Source: Neolentinus lepideus HHB14362 ss-1
Lineage: Eukaryota > Basidiomycota > Agaricomycetes > Gloeophyllales > Gloeophyllaceae
Reading direction: 5' to 3'
Assembly (NCBI GenBank): GCA_001632425.1
Contig: KV425569.1
Location: forward strand, 1-64,000
Length of the DNA: 64,000 bases
Part shown: piece by piece, positions 1-11,221 of the stretch
Layout: the number at the start of each line of letters is the position of its first letter
Position numbering within the stretch: the stretch's first letter is position 1
Program-made: the position numbers and the translations under genes
The notes under the pieces: generated by a model
Seen by the model: the letters and a program-made list of their open reading frames with translations, nothing else
Databases searched by the model: none
What the model was told of the DNA's origin: nothing

Positions 1-181
1 GCTACCGAGGAGCCGTCCTAAGTCCGCCGAGGAGCCGAGAGCCTCGTCGCTGGTGCGTAGGGTCGCTAGTGCGCAGAGTACCGACAGTGCGCTATTGAGT
101 CGCTAAGTCGCCGTTCCCACGAAGCGCGCGGAATCGCTCCAAGTCGCGTTTTCTGGGGTCAGAAGCCAACGGGGCCTATCA
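1..181 (+). repeat. 3' end of an LTR-like element (truncated by window edge)
   Basis: These 181 bases recur at 5385-5565 with three mismatches that I counted. There they form the last part of an insertion ending in CTATCA. This copy is therefore the right-hand end of a second, same-orientation copy whose left part lies outside the window. Its right flank (ACGTACAA) differs from the flank of the other copy, so the two are separate insertions or the two ends of a larger element. No coding sequence is visible in it. Confidence 0.8.
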
Positions 182-1831
182 ACGTACAATTTCTCACTCA
201 TATGGAGTCGGGGACTGGCACTGATAGGCCTCCAGCGCTGCTAACCTCTGAAAATGTGTTTTCGGTGTATTCGACATGGTGCGAAAAGTGCCAAGACCAC
301 CGAGGTATCTCTGAGAGTTCACCGAGCTATGACTCAATACATCGGCGAGCCCCGAGGATGCACACCTCCTGCCACTGACATCACTGCTGAGTGTTAGACA
401 CTTCGCTGTGCTGCATTCCTGCCAGTGCAATAGAGTTGGACTCTATTCAATGACTCAGGATACTCCGAGTTTGTCAAATTCTGCTTATGCGCTCGGATGA
501 TGGAACCAATGGCATTGGAGGCACTTACTCACCACCATGCCCCTTCCATATGACACGATGATCCTTGCAGCCTCCGGAACTCAGTCTACCAGCATGATGG
601 CAATGAATGGCAGCACCAGTGCCTCTATCGAGTGCCAACACATGCTGAGTCACTCATATTGGTCTTTCTGATGCATCTCAGCTGATCTTACATTCCGTTT
701 GACCTCACAATACCTTGGCACTCATTGGCCATAGTGTGTCAAGATGCTGTGGGCCTCTCGTGCCACTCCAGCACTGTCACAACAATCGGTCATCCCTCTT
801 TATGAAGTTTGAGATGATGATCATCACGTACAAGTCATCAAATCACGCCGATGCGCTGTATGGACTCAAGAGGGAAGGATTTTCCTTGAGATGGTGGTTC
901 CTGACCCACCGAGAGTGTTTCAGAATGAGAGCGGTATGCGATGGATGATTGGCGAGTGGCTGGGGAGCTTAGCGAGACTAGGTGGTGCATTTTTGGTTGT
1001 ATTTTCTGATTGTAGATGCATGGAGCGTTAGGATATCTCAGACTTAGCAGTTTCTTAGACATCGGGGTCACTTAGTACTTTAGGTGTCCTGTATTTTCAT
1101 TTTTTGGCATCAAATCTTACCTCACAGTTCACATCTCAAAGTCCCCTTGCATCTGAAATTGTGTTCTAAGATGACCTCGGCGTGAGGTCTTGCATTCAGC
1201 ACTGTGTTTATCATCTCCATTGCATTCTTCCTACATCTCCTGCATCTGCATTGTGTTATACTGCATTCTCGAGCCCTCCGGCATAGAGGAACCTGCAGAG
1301 TCATTGTCCAATTACCATCTGAGTCCTCCAAAAGGACAGCTGGTCTTGCCCAGCCCCGCAAACCCTCCGAGAAGCACTGAGTTGGTGCTGAGACACGTAG
1401 AGCCAGGGCTTTAGAGAGTTAGGAGCATTATAGAGCATCAGGGTCTACTCACAAGAGATATACGGTGCCATTCATAGTTTTGTTTTGCCTCCCTCACCTC
1501 CCCCGAGCTTTACCTTTCTACCCTTCGACTACTGACACTATTAGACAAAGTTTCCTCTGAGTTTTCTAGGTGTTTTTGGTGGTTGTTGTATGTCTTAGCC
1601 TGTCAGCGCTTGCGCCACTACGATCAATTATCAAGGGTAAATGAAATGGATATTGACAAACATGATGGGCAAACAATAGTTGTCAAGACTGGGTGACTTC
1701 CCATAATGTTAAATCCCTAAATCCCCATTCCATAGAATGTGCCAGCGGTTTCACAAAATGATTTATAGATGCCAAATAGGGATGTCCCTAAACCATAAGC
1801 TCATTTTAGGGATTTTTATCTCTAATTCCCT
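182..1831. other. Intergenic, transposon-like debris without a recognisable gene
   Basis: I see no ORF over 80 codons with a believable protein here and no splice-connected exons. The composition is AT-rich and poor in CpG, like the neighbouring transposon relics, and unlike the CpG-rich repeat at the left edge. Confidence 0.5.
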
Positions 1832-2430
1832 ATGTCTGATATACTCGACATCATAAACAATGACTGTGAGGATGAACTGGTGCAGCTCACAGCCATTGCT
1901 TTGGTTCTACTCATTAGTGTAGAGGAGGTCAGGCAGCTGCATAATTCACGACACAATGAACAGTGCCAGGACTTGTGCTGCCAGCAATTTATGCCAAATC
2001 CTCATGTGTTCACCACCTAGGCCTGGCAGCAGCTCCACTGAAGTACTTGCAGTGGTAGAGTTTATATCAAGACTATGGGATTTGATATACAAACATTTGA
2101 TTGAGTCTGGCTTTTCACAATGCTGGGAAGATACACAATACCCTGTGCTGATGTGGCAGGAAATGCTTAGTTTTGCACTACCTAGGGATCAAGTCAGCAA
2201 GGACTCCAGCAGATATTCATCCTGATCCTGTCCATAGTTGCTTGCTTGGAAGACATTGTCTTCCATTGCATAGAGGTGCTTTATTCAACCAGTAAATATA
2301 CACTACATGGGATGGATTAGTTGGTTACATATGCCTATCAACCTTAAGAGGATGGCAGAGCTCATAAATGGATATCTGTTGACCAATTTGCCTGCTTTAG
2401 TGTCAGGCAATCCTCCCAAAAAATGAGGAC
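1832..2430 (+). pseudogene. Degraded HARBI1-like (DDE_Tnp_4) transposase N-terminal region
   Basis: The first 62 codons are open (MSDILDIINNDCEDE...) and contain LLISVEEVRQL and FMPNPHVFTT, which resemble the start of basidiomycete HARBI1-type transposases. After a TAG, the homologous reading continues with KTMGFDIQTFD, where intact members read KTMGxDxxTFD. Further on come GLQQIFILI and WISVDQF-like stretches, broken by several stops and at least one frame change. The catalytic DDE part is not found downstream. I take this as an old dead copy, not a spliced gene, because the stops fall inside conserved motifs. The family call rests on remembered motif similarity only. Confidence 0.6.
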
Positions 2431-2687
2431 ACAGAAAGATCTGAAATTATGTAATGTATTCCTGTGAGCTACACCATTGCCCCACGGGAGCGGCCACTGT
2501 CCTACTGCATCCTACCATGCTATAAACCAGAAATATTTACAGTGGGAAATGAGATAAAATGGTAATGAGTATCTGTACAAACAAAATAAGAGCAAATAAA
2601 ACAACTGGATAGAGAGAGATACCTCTGTAAGAGCAGCAAAGGCTATGTGAGCATCCTAATATACATAGTATTTAGACATTGCTATGG

Positions 2688-2790
2688 TAGATCTCTTGGT
2701 GTATTGGTTATAGCATCGGGTAATCTGTAGTCTTGTTTACCAGACTAAAGTTACGAAGTTTGTCAGTTCAATTCTTGCTTGCTGCGTGAA
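2688..2790 (+). repeat. tRNA-like sequence, possible SINE head
   Basis: TGGTGTATTGGTTATAGCATC at about 2697-2717 resembles a tRNA A box with its D-loop, and AGTTCAATTCT at about 2764-2775 resembles a B box. The spacing is longer than in a normal tRNA and I cannot fold a clean cloverleaf. It is therefore more likely a tRNA-derived SINE relic than a working tRNA gene. Confidence 0.3.
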
Positions 2791-3011
2791 TATATTATTG
2801 CCTCAGTCAACATATGTAAGTGTTTATCTCAAGTCATCGCACATGTCCTCCCCCTTTTTTTAATTTTCCTTTTTACCTTTTCAATGATGGGGTCTGGTTT
2901 TCAGTCCCAATGACCAGCTACATGAATTATGGTCCCTCCAGCACTACACTTATTTTGCTAATTTGTCCCAGAGCCAGAATCTAGAGTACTAAGTAATACA
3001 CTGTACTACTA

Positions 3012-5683
3012 ACATGGCAGGCAAAGCATGTGTCAAATCACATGGCAGTGCAGAAATTTGACATCATGTCAACTCACCTGTTGAATTCCTCTGGCAGTGT
3101 GCTTCCGAGATGCCGCAGCAGCATACCGATAGAGCCATGTGTAAATCATGTGGTACTTACCCTATCTAGAAATATACTTATGTAAACTCTTATGAACCTT
3201 ATTTTTTATGATCCCTTCATGACCAGTGGCAGATAACATGAGTAAATAAATGCCACTGTTACCAGTGACTGCCTTTTCGAGTGAGCTCATGCATGATGCA
3301 GTCTGCGGCCTGTTGATGCTCTTTCGATAGCACTTGTTTTTGTGCACACAGGGCAAGGGGTGCCAGCAGCCACTTTTTTGGACACAAAGCCACCGGGGGT
3401 TGGGGGGTGGGTAGGTTCCTTTTGGGCAAAATCGGACTTTTGTGCAGAAATGTACAGATTTTGTCAACTCCATGCTGGTTTGGGCAATCTAGGCCTTTAT
3501 TTGTATAAACAGTCACTTTTTGAATTTCCAATATACTAGGCATTTTGGGGAGATTAAATATTCACCATACTGCTTTGGGACCTCTCAAACACTCTAATGT
3601 ATACAAAATGTCATCTTTTCCTGGGCTCCTGACCACTCTCTGGTTGATTTGCCATGGGAATCAGGTACACATGCAGAATGTACTAGTACAAAATGTGTGA
3701 TTGGCTATGAGCGGACTTCAAAGTTGATGGCAGCATCTTGGTGAAAGTACCAATTTTGCACTGATTTCCACAGCAAATCGGCTGTTGGGGAAAAAGTAAA
3801 TGAAATCAACTTAACAGTCATGATATAATCTACTACTAGGATACTTTAGATACAAAAATGTGATGACATATTCTTGAAATTTTTAGGGGTGGTCAGATGA
3901 GTTTCAAGACCATAGGAAATAATGTCATTGGGGGTGGTGGGGGGTGGTATACTAGATTTCCTAACATATGACATATTGTAGCTATAATCTCTGAAATAAT
4001 ATTCTTCACCGCCTCTTGGTCTGCACAAACCCCATGAAAACGAGCACTATCGAAAGCACATTGATGGGCAGCAGACCACGCCACACATGAGCTCACTTGA
4101 AAAGGCAGTCACTGGTAACAGTGGCATTTATTTACTCATGTTATCTGCCACTGGTCATGAAGGGATCATAAAAAATAAGGGTCATAAGAGTTTACATAAG
4201 TATATTTCTAGGCAGGGTAAGTACCACATGATTTACACATGGCTCCACCGGTGATACGCACAGACACACGACGAAACCCGCGGAAAAGAGACCTAAAGTG
4301 TAGACACAACCACAAAGCAAACACCAAAGCCCTTGGTGTCAGATGGCTGCGAGGCCCGGGGTAGCGAAGGGTAATATAGTTCGGAGGGGATGGGTGAAGG
4401 TGAGACGTATAGGTGGGGCTAAAGGAAGGTTGGCGCCAAGTCGCTACTCGGCGGCAGTCTGTGGAATGAAGGCGACGCTATGCGCTATGTAGCGCTATAT
4501 GCATGGCGCGGTATGGGCGCTGTGCGATAGTCCTCTTGTTCGGCGCTATGTGGTATTCGACGATCTATAGTGGAGCGCTGCTGGTAGTCGCGATCTCTAA
4601 CTCGGACGTATATCGACTCTGATTAGCACTACGCTACAGCGCACGAGGCTGTCTTGGAGAAGGGAACGTATAAGGGGCGACTTACGAACAGCGATGCTAC
4701 GCTGGTGTACTCTGTCGCTATCTCTGGGTGAAGTTGGAGGTACGCAAGAGTACCTAAATGCGAGTCGCAAGACGGACTTAGAAAGAAAGCTCTGACGCAA
4801 GACTGAGATCTGAAGAGTGTGGTGAAGATAACTTGTTGTACAGACAGTAAAGTAATGGCTTAAATACATAAGAACGACTACTCCGTGTCCGATCCTATCT
4901 ACCTACTACCGCGAATTGTGCCTCTGCTCAGCCTCACATCCATACGACCTGTACTGCCTTGCTCCTAATCCACATGCGCTCTGCGACCAATAACCTGCGT
5001 GACCAACTCTAGCATGCGCGCCGCTCCGCGGACGGGAGCCAGTCGGGTGCGTCTTGACTTTGCATTAGGGCGTGCCTCTTCGATGATCCGGGGGTGGGCT
5101 ATGCTGCCGATACTAGCGCGATGCTGCCGAAAGAGGGATAAAGGGCAGGGCCGCTCTGTGGTGCGGCAGTGTTGTGATAGCCGTGGTCGCGCCATGTGTC
5201 GATGCGCACTGCACGCATAAGGAAAGTCGCGCCAATAGAACTTGCGCTGATCCGAGGTGACGGCGGGCTGTACGCCATATGGAAAGGCGCCCTGAGACAC
5301 CGCCTCGGTTCGGACCGCAGTAAGAACGCCGGCCGACGCATGCCGAAATGCCGATGACTCGACTGAATGATGCCCGATGTCCGAGCTACCGAGGAGCCGT
5401 CCTAAGTCCGCCGAGGAGCCGAGAGCCTTGTCGCTGGTGCGTAGGGTCGCTAGTGCGCAGAGTACCGACAGTGCGCTATTGAGTCGCTAAGTCGCCGTTC
5501 CCACGAAGCGCGCGGAATCGCCCTAAGTCGCGTTTTCTGGGGTCAGAAGCCAACGGGGCCTATCACCGGTATGCTGCTGTGGCATCTCAGAAGCACACCC
5601 CTGGAGGAATTCGACAGGTGAGTTGACATGATGTCAAATTTCTGCACTGCCATGCGATTCAACACATGCTTTGCCCGCCATGT
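3012..5683. mobile_element. Palindromic (long-TIR) non-autonomous element, interrupted
   Basis: The left arm, about 3012-3355, is repeated as its reverse complement in two pieces: about 4015-4251 and 5566-5683. Removing the LTR-like insertion at 4252-5565 rejoins the right arm, so the original element was about 1.36 kb with arms of about 345 bp and a 660-bp centre. The centre has no usable ORF. Arm identity is high but clearly imperfect, so the element is old. The terminal bases are near ACATGGC...GCCATGT. I could not fix the target duplication, and TA is only a guess. It looks like a foldback element or large MITE mobilised by another element's transposase. Confidence 0.8.
4252..5565 (+). 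mobile_element. LTR-like insertion, candidate solo LTR (1,314 bp)
   Basis: The insertion begins TGATACGC and ends GGCCTATCA, so it has TG...CA ends as LTRs do. CCGG stands on both sides (4248-4251 and 5566-5569) as a likely 4-bp target duplication. Joining the flanks restores the inverted arm of the older palindromic element, which proves that this segment is an insertion. It carries no gag-pol, and its ORFs are short and unconvincing. A copy of its last 181 bp lies at the left edge of the window. It is rich in CpG while its host DNA is poor in CpG, which fits a more recent arrival. A non-autonomous element of another class is the alternative. Confidence 0.7.
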
Positions 5684-5689
5684 AATAAT

Positions 5690-6150
5690 CCAGACTTGGA
5701 AAAATCTGATACTCTCAAGCAGTGTGCACGCTCTGGTGCAGTAACTCACTGGGCACACTGCAGTTGCCGCACAGGTGCCACGACCTTCCATTTCAGGGAT
5801 TCCAGATCTTGCTGAGTCCTCATTTTGTTGGGAGGGTTGCACATTCTTCTAGCATTGTTTCGGAGGATATAGCCCAGTTTAGCAACATTTTGAAGGATAC
5901 AGAGGGGAGTCTACCCCTCTGTATCCAAGCTAGTTACCTTGCAACCAGCAAGGTTTCTCCCACTCCCAGATATCGAGCCAGATTTTCTGCTATTGTTTAC
6001 ATATGTTTGTCATTGGTAGCTAAGTATTGTCTGTCTGTCATCTGTCTTGAGTCATTGCAAACATTGTCTCGAAACTTACTCAAGTCTTATCTGTTAAAGA
6101 ACTATCTCGAGGCTTTTGCTACATAAATGTCAATGTCTCTCATTCACAAA
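5690..6150. other. Unassigned repeat-derived sequence
   Basis: This stretch between the palindromic element and the helicase relic has a 134-codon open frame on the plus strand from 5722. The translation is Ser/Leu/Cys-rich, has no recognisable motif and no conserved start context. I treat it as chance. Confidence 0.4.
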
Positions 6151-6159
6151 AATCACTTG

Positions 6160-6970
6160 AGTATATTGCTTAGTCCCTTCAAGTGCCCATCCACTGCCAT
6201 CTGCTGTTGAATATTCCCTGCCACCATGTCTTCGTCCTCTGATCGAATTCTTCCAATCTATCATCTTCAGCTATCAAAATATATGGATCATGTTTTTGTT
6301 TGAAGATGTCTTTGTCAAATTCTTGAAGAAGTCGAATACAGTCTGCTCCATGTCTTCGTGATGGTGAGACATAAGAGTTGCACAGGCTCATGAATTTCCC
6401 TCTGGGTGGTTTTGCAATATCAGCAGTAGTGAAAGGTATGGTTTGACCTTGGGCTCAATAATCCGTAAACGCATAGGCAGGAGTTATACAAAATTGATGT
6501 CGGTGAATGGTGCAATTTATCATCCTTTTTCAGTGTTGTTGGTCATTGGAATGCTAAAATACTCTTTGGTAGACTCGATTGGAATGGCGCACTCTTCTAA
6601 TCTGGGAAGTTGTGGTATACAGTGTCAGTCAAGACATATTAGAATAATGTTTCAGTGATTGTATGTAGGCAAGCACCTCAGCTGGACTACCTGCTCATCT
6701 GGTCTGCTAAAGGAGGTTCCTCAAGCAAGAACAATCTTGACAACTTCTCCACAAGAGCCATTGGCAGTGTCAAGGTCTGTTGCCAAATTGCTCATTACCA
6801 TTACCCTCATACCAATGGCAAGCAAATTCTTTTCCAGCAGATGCTTTCTTTTCACCCTGCACTGCTTGTGCAAGTATTGCCCCACCACGGTGTTCCTCTG
6901 GACCAAGAAGTCAAGTATGAGCGCGATCTTATGCACAGCAAATAAATAGCTGTTTTTTGACACAATTCAC
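6160..6970 (-). pseudogene. PIF1-like DNA helicase, decayed C-terminal part
   Basis: On the minus strand the reading starts with FLVQRNTVVGQYLHK and then AIGMRVMVMSNLATDLDTAN and GEVVKIVLA (6963-6721). It continues in shifted frames to TPAYAFTDY-stop-AQGQTIP, ADIAKPPRGK, GADCIRLLQEFDKD and DDRLEEFDQRTKTWW (about 6500-6179). This is the C-terminal order of the PIF1-like helicases that are abundant in agaricomycete genomes, some of them tied to Helitron-type elements. Stops and frame breaks, including TGA where the family has arginine before the AQGQT motif, show it is dead. The Walker A part is not visible upstream, so only the tail remains. Whether it came from a Helitron or a free-standing helicase repeat cannot be decided here. 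Confidence 0.75.
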
Positions 6971-7427
6971 ACCTTGCATCGCACCAGCTATTACTTGTGG
7001 GACCCCGGCCCTGGGTGACCTGCTCATAATACCTGGCTGCTTTGCTGTCTCAGCTTGCTGCAGGGTTTGCTCTCTGCTAGACCCTCACTGTGGTGGCAGG
7101 TTATTTATGATACATTGTCAGTCCTGTACTCAAAGTTAATGTTGCAGACAGCTTTCAGATGGCATTCTAAGGCCAAGTCTTTACAGTAAGATGCTAACTT
7201 ATCCTAATGATATTCATTGTATACACAAAAATTGACTGCCTGAGCCCTATTGGAATAACGACATGACAGGAAGAGGTCCAACGGACTTAGTCATGCATGT
7301 CTATTTACCTTAAGTGTAGCTATAAACACTCATTCTTACAGTAACAAAATCATACCCGGTCGCAAGGTACACGCCTGGTGGGAGCCGGTGCTTCTCGAGT
7401 TTATGGAGGCCCACTGGTTACCGGTTA
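6971..7427. other. Unassigned sequence next to the helicase relic
   Basis: No gene is recognisable. The left part could be a further decayed portion of the helicase. The right end carries the left copy of the TTA target duplication (7425-7427) of the next element. Confidence 0.4.
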
Positions 7428-8446
7428 CACTGCAGGAGTCTCACTCTTTGAGGACCTGCAAAATGTTGATCAAAATGGATATCCCATATAATTACTTTGG
7501 CAAACCATTCTGTCAAAGAGAAAAGTATATACTAAGGGAATAGCCAACAGACTGGACGAAATATTATCCATTTTATTACCTTCAAGATCATTTGAATATC
7601 TATAGTTAAACATCAAGCAAAACTGATAGCAAAATATTTTCTCTGAGAAACATTTTTGTAAGCGAGTTTGTTTTAAATCTTTGCCAATTCTTAAATGGTA
7701 AATAATTATATATATTACCATAAGGGCTATTTAGGTGTTATATTATGTAATACCATATATTACCTTTTGACAGTATAAAAAAGTATATAAAAAAGTATAT
7801 ATTTGGGACTGAGTCAGAATGTATTGCCCGGTGATCGCCCGGTGATTGCCCATAGGGGGCCCACCCACAGAGCACCCACAGCTGCGCCATAAGCACCCAC
7901 TAATTGTATGACATCCAATACTTGCCAAGGTAGTGGTTAGTTGTACATATTCATCATTATCTATTACTACATAGTGTAGTTGTCATGGGCATAGCTCTTG
8001 TGGGTGGTCACTGGGCAGTCAACAGGCAATCACTGGGCGGTCAATGGGCAATACATTTTGACGGAGTCAGGAATATATATTTTCTGACTCACTTTTGGAT
8101 GACACCAAAATGTGAAATAATATATTATATCATAATGTAATTAAAAAGGCTGAACATTATTAAAAGTATGGATAGCCACTTAGGCGGCTACCCAAACCTG
8201 AAATATATCCATTCCATAAATGGATTTCGAAAGCAAATCTTTTGTTACTTCTTTTCCATTCTGTTTATATTTAATCATTGTGGTCATCTTGAAGGTAATG
8301 CTGTGGATAATATTTTGTCCAGTCTACTGAGCATTCTCTAAATATTTAAGTTTTCCCATGACAGAATATTTTGCGAAAGTAATTATATGGGATATCTATT
8401 TTGATCAACATTTTGCAGGTCCTCAAAGAGTGGGACTCCCGCAGGG
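7428..8446. mobile_element. Palindromic MITE, 1,019 bp, TTA target duplication
   Basis: The ends are inverted copies: CACTGCAGGAGTC at the left, and CCCTGCGGGAGTC when the right end is reverse-complemented. Similarity runs for most of both arms, with the dimer-like inner repeats at about 7803-7866 and 8001-8090 also inverted. TTA flanks both sides (7425-7427 and 8447-8449), the usual PIF/Harbinger target. There is no coding potential. The arms have diverged strongly in their middle parts, so it is an old insertion. The family is inferred from the target site and 3-bp duplication only. Confidence 0.8.
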
Positions 8447-8693
8447 TTAGCAACAGCCAGGGCAACCTTTCCGAGATCCCAGAGGCATCTCGGCAAATGC
8501 GATTTTAAGGCCCAGATTTTAGGGAAAATACGGATTTAACGTTACGGGAAGTCATCCACTATAGCGTATTTATATGTATGTGGGGTGTATTGCAGCGATC
8601 GAAGTAGGTAAGGAACGTCAAATGATAGTGAGCGTCTATCATGACACCTTTTTATAGGATGCTAGCTAATTCCGGCCTGAAGATGAGCTGTGG

Positions 8694-10179
8694 CTAGAGC
8701 ACAGGCTCGTAACCCAGGAGATCTTTCCACGCCGACAGCATCATCAAACCGAAAGCCTGTGCTTCAGTAGACAATATACCAATCTGCCCCCAATTCAAGG
8801 GATCCACTACTGGCGAGAGGAGACCGAGATCCGTCACACCAGAGACAACCGCCTGCCTAATCCTGTCCGCCACGGCTATGTAGTTTAAGCCAAAGACATG
8901 AGGCCACAGTTTCGCTCCCCTGTAAGCCACAGAGGAGAATGCGGCGGAGGATGAACAGTCGCTGAACGTAGGACCACCAGTAAGGTAATCGGGAACGAGG
9001 TTATCGGAGGTCTACCAGAGTCAGAGTAAGTTGAGTAGGGCAATATAGGAAGGGTGCACACACTAGAGCTGCGAATTCTCCATCCAAGATCTCTTTCACC
9101 CACGCGACGAGGCTGCTTGTCTGGTGCTTCATCTCAGATCTGAAACAGGACTTCTCTATGGTTGCCGCAACACGGATCATGCCCGCTGAGGCCCACGCAT
9201 TACCTAGCATAAAAGTCGGCATATTTGAAACAGCCATGTATAAGCAAAACACTCACCGGTGCCCCATATACCTTCATCTACCCATGTTTTATTATCATCA
9301 TCGTAAATGTGCGCCCACAAAGGACCCGTCGGACCGTCGATTAACAGCGCGTCACGATACAACCGGCAGTTGTCGTATGCAAGTTGTAACAAAGTTTGAT
9401 TCTTCGTCACCGCGCCGTAGTATGCTAAAAAGGGTGGACCCATGTATACGCCATCAGCCCTTACACGATATAAGCACAAGTATGAATGCAAGATATTGAA
9501 GAGCATCACCAATATTGTCTCGTGTCAATTCGGTGCGAAAATGCGCCGGTGGAAGTTCGAGGGACATCATTAAGGATCTGTTAGCAATAGTCTGACTGAG
9601 AATGTCCCAAGAACACATGAAGTATCGACATACGAAGTTCAACTCGCGCTCCGCAGAATCGGCCCAAAAACTCTCATTGTCGGTATGCGTGAATGAACCT
9701 GCCATTCCAGATGAATTAGTGTCAGGTCAAAGTCCGACATGCTGCGGACTACGCACCCAAAAGAACTGCAGAACCAGCTGAAGCGCCATCCAATGCTGCA
9801 CCGTCCTCAGCGTCATTGATGTTCTGACTGAGGCGACCATCTGCAGTTTGACGGACAGCCGCGCTCATGGCAAACTGGAGGACAGAAATGGGCATGATGC
9901 CATCATACTCGAAGGGCTTGTGCGCGAAGACCGAGTACTCCGGATTGTCCACCTCAATGATGGCTCCTGCAGCAGTGCCTTGCTCCCAGCTGAGATAATT
10001 AATGCATTGACGTTGCAGTTGGAATGACTGGATATGCACCTGGTGCGGATGGAAGCCTGCATAGCGGTCTTTATCTCTTCGACGAGATTAGTGTACGACG
10101 GCCACCTCCGAATAGGCCGGGCACCCGCATTCGTCAAGCAAGTTGCAGCGAGGAGGAGAGTCCCAAAGGTCCGATACAT
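8694..10179 (-). CDS. Secreted six-hairpin glycosidase (GH88/GH105-like)
   Basis: Seven exons splice cleanly by eye: 10179-10040, 9989-9757, 9698-9634, 9577-9510, 9459-9257, 9203-9064 and 9011-8694, giving 388 residues without a stop. The start MYRTFGTLLLAATCLTNAGA is a good signal peptide. Diagnostic stretches are GTAAGAIIEVDNPEYS, VPRTSTGAFSHRIDTRQYW, VYMGPPFLAYYG, PTGPLWAHIYDD, GNAWASAGMIRVA and STEAQAFGLMMLSAW. They match a fungal (alpha/alpha)6-barrel family related to unsaturated rhamnogalacturonyl or glucuronyl hydrolases. Such enzymes act outside the cell on plant or fungal polysaccharide side products. The substrate cannot be read from the sequence and I did not assign the catalytic acids. 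The superfamily is safer than the GH88/GH105 label. The gene sits alone beside transposon debris. Confidence 0.82.
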
Positions 10180-10901
10180 AGCTGGTATCAGGCGGAAAAG
10201 GAGGGAATATTGCAGTAAGAGGCCCGGTCTCCCACCGGTTTATGAGCTACGTACCTAGATGAGTTAGGCCGGCAATGTCGGTCACAATGATCATATTCCA
10301 CCGAGGGAGACGTTGCAATAAGACCCGTGATAGCCATGCTTACGGTAATCCGCATTCTGGCCGCAGATCCTATCCTGCCGCGGTGACATTCCTGTAAGGA
10401 GTCACCTACACAGTAGGGATTAGTAGGGGCCATTCTATAATAAGCTAAAAGCTATTTCCAGGCTCATGGGATATCGAACGATAACACTCACAATATGGAA
10501 TCCCTTGTCCTCCTGTTAATAGGACCTCAAATGTAAACTACGAGGTAATATTCCTGGTATCACATCCACCACCGTCATTGCCCCGCGATCTATGTCTGAG
10601 TCAGTATATCAATCTCCCCTATTAGCGTGCGACTGTGGCTAGATCGGAGATTCTTCAGGGAAAATCAGTGATACAACGTAGAACCTTTAATTAAGCTCCT
10701 CGGGCTGGCAATTACGTCAAGTTGTATGGTCTTGCAGGTGATCATCAGGTAAGTAGCTAGTAAGTAGCCAGGTCATGAGTATTCACGATCCAGGTGGCTC
10801 TCCATAGATGCCAGTCAATGATACTGCACCGTCCAACGTAAGTTGACAGCGGTCCGTGTTCTCAGAGGACCCTCAGCAGAGACGACGACTGCATTGAGTT
10901 A
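10180..10901. other. Upstream region of the glycosidase gene
   Basis: This is the promoter side of the minus-strand glycosidase. I see no clear TATA box and no convincing ORF. The right end carries the first TA of the adjacent MITE target duplication. Confidence 0.4.
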
Positions 10902-11219
10902 TGGTGCGGGACACCTAGTCACCACTACTGGACAGCGGCAAAATCGGGGCTGGGAAAATTTTTGAATTTCGAACCTGTGTAAAGTGTACCTTTGAGAGTT
11001 CCAGAGTCAGTCAGGGATGCTCAATAGATACGAAGACGATCAAAAGTTCACTAAAACTGCGTTCTACCATGGGGTTTCGGAACTTTACAACTCCTTGGGT
11101 TTTGAATATTTCGCCAAACCGTCTTAGGGAGCTGATCCCCTCGTCATAAGAAGTCCGACCAAATTTGGACCTTCCATATCACTTGTACGAAAGTAGTTGT
11201 GACTGGGTGTCCCGCACCA
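10902..11219. mobile_element. 318-bp MITE with TA target duplication
   Basis: The left end TGGTGCGGGACACCTAGTCA and the reverse complement of the right end, TGGTGCGGGACACCCAGTCA, agree over about 27 bases with two differences. TA stands on both sides (10900-10901 and 11220-11221). It carries no ORF. The size, ends and TA target fit a Tc1/mariner-type (for example pogo-like) non-autonomous element. The ends are still very similar, so this is a fairly young or well-preserved copy. Confidence 0.85.
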
Positions 11220-11221
11220 TA

